Shown: positions 35,001-46,700 of the stretch, piece by piece | How the letters are laid out: each line of letters opens with the position of its first letter | Numbering within the stretch: position 1 is the stretch's first letter | Assembly: GCF_964355755.1 (NCBI RefSeq) | Contig: NC_092678.1 | Span: 5,180,922 to 5,244,921 of the forward strand | Length of the DNA: 64,000 nt | Direction of reading: 5' to 3' | DNA from: Antedon mediterranea | Taxonomy: Eukaryota > Echinodermata > Crinoidea > Comatulida > Antedonidae | The notes under the pieces: model-generated | Databases searched by the model: none | Seen by the model: the letters and a program-made list of their open reading frames with translations, nothing else | What the model was told of the DNA's origin: nothing | Position numbers and translations under genes: made by a program

Positions 35001-38000
35001 GGAGTTCAGCCCACCAGGTTGGTTTTCTTTGTGTATTTTTCTTTAGTTCAGTGTAAACTAAAGCTTGATTCCCACTTCGATGCAACGCAAGACATGTGAT
35101 GTATGAATCACCCAAACTGCCACTTGTGATTGGCCAACTCGCTTGTTTTACACCTACGCTTTTGTGTTACGTGGGAACCAAGCTTAAGTGTTTAAGCATG
35201 GAGAAATAAGTTAGGACTTATTTCTCCATGGTTTAAGTTATTGCAATTATTCTGCGTTACTACTTGTTTTCTTAAGCTCTGTCCACACTATCAAACTTTA
35301 TGTGTCAAAAAAATGTGATGTGACCATATATGGACACGATTATGATGTCATATCACTACCATACAGAGAAAAATTTCATTTTAAAATTTTGTTTAGCATT
35401 ATTGCTAATTAAACTGATTTTTGAGTCAAGAAACATAGTTTTCTATTGTATTTTTTGCTAAGCAATTTTAGAAATGTATAGCAATAAGGTTGTTTTGTAT
35501 AGCTTTTTGCTATGCTACACTGGCGAAATTATTCCCTGCCATATTTGGGCACATCACACTTTTTTGTCAAACTAGTTTGATAGTGTAGACAGAGGTTTAT
35601 GTATATGTTTGATATATTATCAAACTCCTTTTTTTTATAGAAATTTTAACTGGAACACACCTGTTAAACTGAAGAGACATCCTGTTCCAGCAGAGCTCGT
35701 CCAGTGTGTGCTGGAGAAGAGAGAAGTTGAATCTCTGATCCCACAGCTTCAACAGGTAATGATTTCATTATTTTCTGTATACATGATTGATAGTTTGTGT
35801 TTAAACACTTCAGCTCAACTTATTCACCATTCAAACTTTAACTTATCTATATATAAATTTACGTAAGGGCAAAATTCGGTAAATCGCGCCTTACTTCTAG
35901 AATTTTCACTCGATGGTATGTAAAGTTGGTTCGTACTTTCGGTACTGATTTTAACCGCCTGATGTAACCCTGTTTACTAATTAAATTGAGTTAGATAATT
36001 AGTTATTGACGATTAAAACGAATTTAGGTTCAAAGATTTTCCCCAAATAGGGGTGTTTTCCGATCGTGGTATACACTGTCTAATGGATGTCCATCTTGAA
36101 AAATACCCGCCAAAAAAATGCGAGGAGGCTTCGCATTTTTCTATCTCCTCCTACGATAATTGTTTTTAATAGCTGAAAACCGGTTGAACAGCTAGAGTAC
36201 ACCATCATAATGTTGAAGACAGGCCGATTTTCTTTAAAAAATACTATTTTGATAGATTTAATATACGATTATACAAATGTATTGATTTGCGATGAATGGA
36301 ACATCCCAATCTCTCAGTCTGCCAGAGTTTGGTTTAACACAAGTACTGTAGGTAAATTTATGAGCCCTTGGTTTAACACATACGGTAGGTAAATATATGG
36401 GCCCTTTGAGAATAAACTTGCAATACTTTGACAATACTGTAAATACCTATTAACTATTTTTCATTTGAATCGAACATTTCTTACTGTGAATGTTCGTACT
36501 GTTAGATGTAATATAAAAATATATACAAATAAACTTTATTACTGAGACTGTGGATAGGCTCTACTGTTAGATATACAAATAAACTTTATACCGACAGTTT
36601 CTTCTCAACGTTTGTATTAATTAATAATTACCAAAAATATAAACGTCGTAGTGGTGTATCGTGACATGTACTTTAATATTTCAATCGATTATGACAGTGA
36701 CAGTTTTAACAAAGTATTAAATCGCAAATGTTTTAGGCCTACTGTATTTAGAGGTATATTATTTATAGGCCTATAAAACATGAACAAAATATTTCGTTAC
36801 TCAGTGGATAAAGAATATATTTAAAAATTGTTCCTCTTTGTACCTATCCGCTTTCCCATCCCTCAACCCTAATGTTACATAGCGAGGAGGCTTCGCATTT
36901 TCCTATCTCCTCCTACGATAATTGTTTTTAATAGCTGAAAACCGGTTGAACAGCTAGAGTACACCATCATAATGTTGAAGACAGGCCGATTTTCTTTAAA
37001 AAATACTATTTTGATAGATTGCTAGAGTACACCATCATAATGTTGAAGACAGGCTGATTTTCTTTAAAAAATACTATTTTGATAGATTTAATATACGATT
37101 ATACAAATGTATTGATTTGCGATGAATGGAACATCCAGTTTGGTTTAACACAAGTACTGTAGGTAAATTTATGAGCCCTTGGTTTAACACATACGGTAGG
37201 TAAATATATGGGCCCTTTGAGAATAAACTTGCAATAGGTTCGGAAAATGTTAAAAACCAATTTCTATTATTTGAATCGGTAAACAGTTTCCATTTATTAT
37301 ACATTGATAATGAAACATGAAATATTCCTATTTATGTCCCTCGAGGTTCATTACAATTTATATTTAGTAGTCCCACGGACTTCATCTTAGCCACTCCCCC
37401 GAGTGCTAAGGCCAAATTTATGATACCCTACTTTCTATGTAAGTTTAGTTACAGTTAGTTCTTGACGATAATACAACGAATTTAGGTTACACCCTTCGGC
37501 CGCGAAAACGTTTCTGTACAAATATGATACCGATTGGCTTTATTTCATTCAACAGCGACCATAATCTCGCCAATTACAGGATAGATAAACTATTTTATTA
37601 TTGATGTGCTTATAAATTAAGACTCATGTAAACAGCTTGATTACATCATTTTACAGACAAACGAAACTTTTTTAAACCTACTGTTTCAATAACTGAGTAT
37701 AATACTGTATACGTTTTCATAAGTAAGTGCATATACATTTTCGTGTTTTCATTGACGAGATTGTAATAGTAACTTCAGTAACTATTACAGTACTTATTTA
37801 TTATACGACACAAGACAATTGTATCTGACAGGTACGTACATTATTCTAAAAAATAAGTCTAGATAGATCCCTTAGGCGTCATAAATCACAGGCCAACAAA
37901 TCAGTACTCATGACAGAAATTCGACCCAGTTTGGTTCACACAAATGTTTACAGGAAGTTCAACACCACAACCAATGATTTGCCCTAAATATTTAGGTAGA

Positions 38001-41000
38001 CTACAGTTTAATTTTTCACTGAATAGGAGCTTGAATTTCCGATTTCCATTTCGCAGAATGTCTAGGTCTATTTATTTAGTTTGGTTCTTATAATATATAA
38101 ATACAATCAACTTTATTACTGCGGTTCCATCACCACCACCACGTGCCGCCGCCCAATTCCCGTACATACATTTCCATTTCTCCCTAATTTCTTTAATCCA
38201 CATAAATTAATTGTCCTTTATGGAATCCAGTATTGGTTTTGTTGTCTCTATTTCTGAATACCCCAATTAGAGGGACACTTCCGTTTTTGTTTAGTGTCCC
38301 AAAAAAGTCCCCGTCCGTGGATTCTACTGTATTCGAGAACCATCTGTGAGCACCCCTAGATGGTACGCGAGCGAAGCGAGCGTGCCATCTAGTAATATAA
38401 ATTCTCCTAGTTAAATGAATACTGTATCACTTATTTTTAAATTATCAATGACTTAGGTGAAACACTTGGTACTTGAGTTAGATATCTCACTTATTTGTGA
38501 TTGATGAATATGACCAGATGATTCAGAGTTTTAATATTTGTTAAAAAAAACTACAGTATCAAGATTATTCTTGTGGTGTAGAACAGAACCAATACCTTTG
38601 TCTCCTTAGGGATTGGTTCTAGTCCTGTAAATAAAAAACTTGTTATGGATTTTATTGGATGTTTGCTGATAAATGGACATGAATAATCAATCCTCAATAT
38701 GTTATTTTATTTACTATTTTTAGTCTTTGTGCATCAAGAATTATTTTACAAGATTCTCAGCTTTGCTTCATTTAGAAGAAATTCAGATGGAAATAGACAT
38801 TAGAAAATATGATCTGGAAAGGGTTAGTAGTTTAAATCTGCTGCAAACCGTCGTCAGCAATAGTTGTTCCACAGTTGTTTACAGTAACCATGGATATTTC
38901 CATGCAGTAACTAAGCAGAGTAGCTCCCTTTATGATATGAGGCTTTATATGTATTCTTTGTCTCATTTTTTATCTGCTGGCCTAAAAATGTGGTTTTCCA
39001 AATACCATTTCAGACGTAGAAAAGTTTCAGAAAGTTTTGTATTTGGAAAGGTGACTCTCAATATGTATATCTATAAACACAGCAACACTGTACTACAGTT
39101 ATATTGTTTTTTTAGGAAAGCTTAAGAAAACATGGAGAATATTTATCTTTGGATGTGAACGGTCTGGCAGAAGGACGACCATCTGTTCTTGTTGGAGACA
39201 AAATCATTCTGACGCCGCTTGATGCACTACCGCACACTATCACGTACGAGGGATTTGTTCATCAGGTACCACCTGACCTTGATATAATTTTTTTTTTGTA
39301 TGTTACAATGTTTATAATTTATATTTATGGGTAAATAAAAGAAATAAAGAAACCAATAAGGTACAGATCTATCCCATATGTTTATATATTTACTGCTGGC
39401 TGCCGTAGATCCGTGGAGGGCCTAATCCAAATTTCCTCGGTTTTCAGTTGTTGAGGACTAAGAATTAATACATTTATTTATTTATTCAACCATATTTCAC
39501 GAGGGTGACCCAGTCAGCGGAAGCTGATTTTAAGGGGCCCTTTATTTAACATTTATTTTCCAAGCCAACTCAACCTTACCACGTACAGGATGATGGGTGT
39601 TCGAATTGACTCATATAACTTACTATCAGTTCATATACCTTTATTTCTTTCTACCAACAAGTATCATGTTTTTCAGGATGGTAAAATAAGTTAATACATG
39701 ACCTCTGTTTGTGTGTTTAGGTTCATGGAGAGGAGGTACTATTGAAATTCCATCCGTCTTTTCATGAAGAGTATACAGCTGAAGAATACCATGTGACCTT
39801 TACATTTAGCAAGTAAGTTGAATTACAAATGTGGTTTGATGGTCATGGCACTTACCCTGCTTGTTTGAATTCTTGGTTCATATGCGTTACTCACCCTTTT
39901 TTATAGTGGTAAAATAGACAAATAGACATATTGATTGATTCTAGTGCAAATTATATTCGTTTGGTTAATCTTTTTTATCACATAATTATAATTATAATGT
40001 ATGTATAATGTTTGAAATGCCTTAAAGTTCTTGACCTCCATCCACACTTGTGTTTCTTTTAATCTAATTTCAAATTAATTTATGTTTTATTAGAATGTAC
40101 AACTGTATTATTTGATGTGTGTGGAAAATGTAATAAAACAAACAAACAATATTGTTTATTTTATTAATTTTTACAGAACAGTGCTTCAAAGATGTCACCA
40201 AGCAGCGGACATGGCTGAAAATATTGGTAATAGAAGTAAGTTTAAAAAATACTTAAATAAAAAAACGACTTATATCTCAATATGAGTTATAAAATAACAA
40301 TGTGTAGAACTGGTACTGGATCTTGGAGAAAAATAAAGTAAATAAATAAACAAAATCCTAAATTACAACTAAAATAAAAAATATGTCACAAAGAAATCCT
40401 TCAGAAAACACCATTTATTTGTTAGGACATGATTGACCACAAAATGCTATATTATTTATCTTCTCCTAACATTATATCTCTTAATATTTCAGTTCTTTTT
40501 CCATCTTGGAAGAACATTGAAGTGAAACCTCCACAAGTTAGCATAACATTCCCAGAGTCAAGACAGCCGGTTAAAGCAACTTTCAGACAACCAGTGGTTG
40601 CGACACGTGTTGCATCTCCAGCAGCTAGGCCTAGGAGGAGAGGAGTAACGTCTAATCAGAGTTACCTGCCCAGACACTCGTCATCTGCTGGTTGCCAATT
40701 TGTTATTCCAAAGTTTTCTACAAGTTCACCACCTAGGAGCAAACAGAAGGGAGAAAAAGTAATTGGGTTTTCTAAAGCTCTGTATTCACTATCAAACTAG
40801 TTTGACAAAAAAAGTGTGATGTGCCCAAATATGATAGTGATATGTCCAAATATAGTAGTGATATGACATCATCATGTCCATATATTGTTGTCACATAAAG
40901 TTGTGCCTGAATATGGTAATGATATGTCCAAATATAGTAGTGATATGACATCATCATGTCCATATATTGTTGTCACATAAAGTTGTGCCTGAATATGGTA

Positions 41001-43741
41001 ATGATATGTCCAAATATAGTAGTGATATGACATCATCATGTCCATATATTGTTGTCACATAAAGTTGTGCCTGAATGGTAATGATATGTCCAAATATAGT
41101 AGTGACATCATCATGTCCATATATTGTTGTCACATAAAGTTGTGCCTGAATATGGTAATGATATGTCCAAATATAGTAGTGATATGACATCATCATGTCC
41201 ATATATTGTTGTCACATAAAGTTGAGCCTGAATGGTAATGATATGTCCAAATTTAGTAGTGACATCATCATGTCCATATATTGTTGTCACATAAAGTTGT
41301 GCCTGAATATGGTAATGATATGTCCAAATATAGTAGTGATATGACATCATCATGTCCATATATGGGTATATTTGTTGTCACATAAAGTTTGATAGTGTAG
41401 ACAGAGCTTAAAACAATTTATTTGAATTGTTTTCTTCATCATTGTTGTCCTTATGTTGTAAAATTCCTGGACTTGTTGCTCTGAGACATCAATGCAATGT
41501 GTCAATGTAAAGTAATGTATATATTATTTGTTTATGTTTAGATCGTTGGTGAATATTTTGACAAGAAACTAAATTCAAGACAGAAGATTGCAGTCTTCAG
41601 AATTCTGCAAGGACAAGCCCGACCCACACCTTACATTTTATTTGGACCACCAGGTCAGAGTTCATATTTACAGTAGTTCATCAATCAACAAAAGAGCCAT
41701 ATATAGCTGTATATCTAGTATTAGTTTTCACTGAACCAAGGGATGTGTATAGTTTGCATACAGCTTGGGTTATATTTTGACCCTTGACCTTTAACCTAGG
41801 CAGTAATATTTGTATACTATAAAATGCTTTATTGTAGGAACTGGTAAAACTGTAACAGTTGTGGAGTCTATCTTACAAGTACATAAACATGTGCGCAGTA
41901 GTCGAATCCTAGCGTGTACACCGTCCAATAGCGCTGCAGACCTTCTGGTGAGTACATACTCATAGGTCATGGGTCATACTTTTTATATTAAATCATACAA
42001 ACACTATTACAACCTATAAAGTGTTTTAAAAGTAAACGTACATCTATAATCTTTTTCATGACATTGTGGTAAGTGTACCTCGTATGGTGATATGTCATTA
42101 TGTCCATATATTTACATAACATAAAGTTTGATAGTGTAGACAGAGCTTTATTGAATGAAGCACCTTTCTTTATAACAGACAAGTCGACTTGCAGGGAGTG
42201 GCAGAGTTAAGCAGAATGACTTAGTAAGGTTGAACTCATTTAGAAGACTGGAAGATGTAAGTAGCTTACCTTCTTCAATTTAATCAACGTTGTTCAACGG
42301 AGGCTTTCATTTATTATTACAAACCTTCCCTTTCTACTCTGTGTAACTTTGCTACCTGTAACAATATGGGGGGATCACTCGGCACAATTACAACCCACCC
42401 CAACTTATTTCAAAATCTGCCATTGTATGACACCTTATCTCTTGGAGTGTGTATTATACAGTTGAAGTTGAGTAGTGGACCTTGTGGTTTTTGGAAAACT
42501 TGTTTAGCACTTTTATTTGGAAACTTGCTTGAATTTGTCATGATGAATTTCACAATGTTTCAGAAGTCAATGTAACACACAGTGGGCTGCATAAAAAAAA
42601 AAAATTAGCTCTTTGCTTGTTTGGTCGTCATTTATTTGGTTGTAAGACTGTTAAAACTTGTTATTTTGTTTGATGTTTTTATCTGTGTCTATTTTGATTG
42701 CTATGTTATATTTTTGATCACTACTATGCCAGAATTGGCTGGTCTTGTAAACAAGAGTTTGGTTAAATAAATAAATACAAAAATTAAGTCGTTGGTGAGG
42801 ATGTGTTTTATATTTCTTAAAACTCCAGAATATCGATGATGACATCAGATCTTACTGTACTGATGGCCAGCAACTTGAAGTCGTTGCTCACCACCGAATC
42901 ATTGTCTGCACGTGCTCGTCTGCCGGCATGTTCTTCCAACTTAAATTACGTCCAGGCCATTTTACTCATATTTACGTTGATGAAGCGGGACAAGCTATGG
43001 AGCCTGAATGTCTAATACCAGTTGCCTTGGCAACAGGAGATGACTCACAAGTATTTAGATTTTTTCACAATTTCTGTTGAATTCTTAAAAAATTTGTTTT
43101 TATAAATTAATTTTTTAGTGTTTATAACGATTTATAGAAAAACTCTAGTTTTACCACAAAAGCAGAAACATAAACACAGAAAGTTTAGAATCTTTTATAT
43201 CATTTGTATTTTATAGATATATTTATTTATTGTTTAATATCATTGAAATACTGAATTATCATAAGTGAACAACAATAGAAATTCTTCTTAAAAATTGGTA
43301 AATATTAGTAAAAAATCACTTGGTTTTGTGTAATAGATCATTCTTGCTGGAGATCCTATGCAGCTTGGACCTGTGCTGCAAAGTAGGCAGTCACTTAAGC
43401 TAGGATTGAACCAATCATTATTGGAACGCTTAATGAAACGACCAGTATACTTGCGTGACGAGAAGAAATTTCGTGACCATGGTAGCTACGATCCACTTTT
43501 GGTAAAATAAGATTTTTTTATATCTGTAAAAGTTGCATACGTTGAGATTGCAATCATTAGCTGATTGAAAACGTGATGACAAATAAATTGCAAAAAGTGT
43601 TGATTGAAAAGTTTAGACATTAATGAATAATTACAAACTATAAACTCAAATGCAATTACAGCTCCTAATATACATATATTTAAAAAAATGATAAATGACC
43701 AAAGATAAAATATACTTGAAACTCTATATTTTTTCATGAAA

Positions 43742-43775
<34 letters not shown>

Positions 43776-46700
43776 TACTGTAATTGATAACTTGTGTAAT
43801 AGTATAAATAGTTTTGTAGTAAGTAACGGCCTTGTGAAAAACACCAATATGGTGATTCAAGTGTTGCATCCGTTTTTAAATAAAGTTGTTATATTATTAT
43901 TATGGGGTAATCGATCATTTACTTTTGCAGCTCCATTCCTTTGGAACCAACTTCCCAATCATGTTAAATCTGTATTCATTGAACTCCTTAAGGTTAAGAC
44001 CTTTACCATCAACTTGGCGTTGACTTTACTACATGATTTCATTCATTGCATTGTTCTCTCAATGTCGTGAGGTAATTTCCCGATTGATCGTAATCAAAAC
44101 GGTACTGGGTTTGGTCTACTAGCGTTCCTGCTCCCAACTAGTACATCCATTCATAGAAGCTTTAATTAAGTAAGCCTACCTGGTGGTAACCATAGAACGG
44201 TTCTGAGATAATGACTATACTTCGGCTTTAGTCGATAGAAGATTGAAAAAATTGTTAGAGATAGAGTATACGATGTTTGATTATGTGTAGATGAATGGAA
44301 ACCGGCACAATATAAGATTTCCTTAATATTATTTTATATCTCAGGTTACAAAGCTTGTTGACAATTACCGATCACATGAGTGTGTACTGCACATACCGTC
44401 ACATCTGTTCTATCATAACGAGCTTGTTGTGAAAGCTGATGAGTCGATCCGCAATAGATTCAAGTCGTGGGACCAACTGCCAAGCAAGCACAACTTTCCA
44501 ATAATCTTTCATGGAATTCAGGTAAATTTGACAAATCTTCCCTTAAGCTCTGTCTACACTATCAAACTTTAAGTGACAAAAAAAAATTGATGTTCTCATA
44601 TCACTACTATATTTGAACATATCACTACTATATTTGAACATATCACTACCATATTTGGGCACATCACACTATTTTGTCACTTAAAGCTTGATAGTTAAAG
44701 TTTTTTCTTCAAACTAGTTTGATAGTATAGACAGAGCTAATAGAGAAAACAATACAGTCAAATCCCCCAATACCGGACACCTTTGGGCTGGCCAAATATG
44801 TCTGGTTTTATGGAAAATCTGGTATTTGGATGTGTTTTTAATGGTAAAATGTATTTGGGACCTTTTGGACTTAGAAAAGTCTAATTTTGGAACAGTTTCC
44901 AGTTTTCAAAGTGTCTGGTATTGTGAGAGTTGACTGTATTCTTAAGGAGCTTGCCGTAACAAGAGAGTCTTTTAGAGAGCTATTGAAGAGAACAGCTGTA
45001 CAGCATTTAAAAATGTCTCTTGTGAGTTTAAGAAAACAATGCCAAACCGTTTGTCTGCATAACTTTTTTCTATATTGCCTTCAATTTCTGTAGGGTGAAG
45101 AACTTCAAGAGGGCAACAGCCCATCGTGGTTCAATGCTGCAGAAGCAGTTCAAACCCTCAAGTATGTACAAGCCTTATTACATCACTCTGAGCAGATGGT
45201 TGAAGCACAGGACTGTGGCATCATTACACCATACAGGAAACAGGTGAGAACAAGTTATTTTTTTACTTAGAAATTGGTGGTCCTTAAGTCTGACAAAGAG
45301 GCATTGGAAGAGTGGCTTATTAATTGGAGATAATTTTGTCGAATTTGTCACTACTAGTGACTTCTATACAGATTCCTGGGATTTTTGGAATGTACAGTAA
45401 AGTGTTTTTCTTAAAATAATTGAGGATTTGCTCCTCTATATCTGTATACTGTATTGGCAACTCTTCCTTTCCTTCAGGTTGAAAAAATAAGACTTTTACT
45501 AACAAGTGTAGGAATTGATGACATCAAAGTAGGCTCTGTGGAGGAGTTCCAAGGACAAGAGAAACCTGTCATTATCATTTCAACTGTAAGTTGACATTTT
45601 GTATTAATAAAGTAATATCCAAATAATAAGAATTAATTGATTTGAATCATTTTATGAATATTGGATTTTAGAAATACTGTATTGTTATAAGCATTTGTTT
45701 TTTTTTTATTAGGTTCGATCTGGTGAAGATTATATTGGATTTGACCTTCGACACAAGCTTGGTTTTCTTAGCAACCCAAAGCGTTTCAATGTCTCTGTGA
45801 CCCGTGCCCAAGCTCTTTTGGTTATAGTAGGGAATCCACACGTCTTGGCGAAGGTCCTGTCATTTTCAAGCTTTTCTTAACTATAGAAATTGATTTAGGA
45901 ATAAATAATTTAGACTTTGTAAACAACACAATTGATAATTTACAGAATGTTTCTATTTTTAAACAATTTGAATGTAATTATGTTTTGTTACTAGGATCCA
46001 AAGTGGTTGGCAATGTTGACTTATTGCATTAAGAACGATGCTTATGTTGGATGTCAGCTACCAGATCTTGAAAGACGAGATGAAATGGAACTTATCAAAC
46101 TTGAACAATCTTTTTATGACATTCCGCAACCAGAGGAATCAGTAGAGAAACGAGAAGAGATGGAGAAAAGTGATGGAAAACTTGTTCTGCAACCAGAGGA
46201 ATCAGTAGTGAAACTAGAAAAAGTGGAGAAAAGTGATGGAATACTTGTTCCGCAACCAGAGGAATCAGTAGCAAAACTAGAAAAAGTGGAGAAAAGTGAT
46301 GGAATACTTGTGCCGCAACCAGAGGAATCAGTAGCAAAACTAGAAAAAGTGGAGAAAAGTGATGGAATACTTGTGCCGCAACCAGAGAAATCAGTAGCGA
46401 AACTAGAAAAGGTGGAGAAAAGTGATGGAATACTTGAAGTTGGTCAGTTGAATGCAGAAATGTCACAAACCAATGGGGATTTGACACAATCAGAAAGTAA
46501 AATGTCAGAAAATGAAGAAGATGATATCAAAAATTCACATAAGAGTTTGTCAAACTTTTTGAAGGATTTAGGAATAATTGAGAACAGTTCTGAATCTACT
46601 ACTGTTACTGAAACTTCGATTGATATTGATACTGGAAAAACATTGCAAAATAATACTACAAAGAATAATATAAAAGATAGTGATTCTGAAAAGCACCACC

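Noticed and set aside
40772-41359. Minus-strand frames with [16 protein letters not shown] repeats
   Set aside because: Products of the 82-bp tandem array inside a MITE; the repeats are not gene-like and frames break where units lose bases.
43741-43869. Minus-strand frame with a poly-lysine run
   Set aside because: The lysines are translated poly(T); it is a homopolymer artefact in an intron.
46095-46487. Minus-strand hydrophobic frame opposite the MOV10L1 63-bp repeat
   Set aside because: It is the antisense shadow of an in-frame coding repeat; the plus strand joins in phase to helicase exons.
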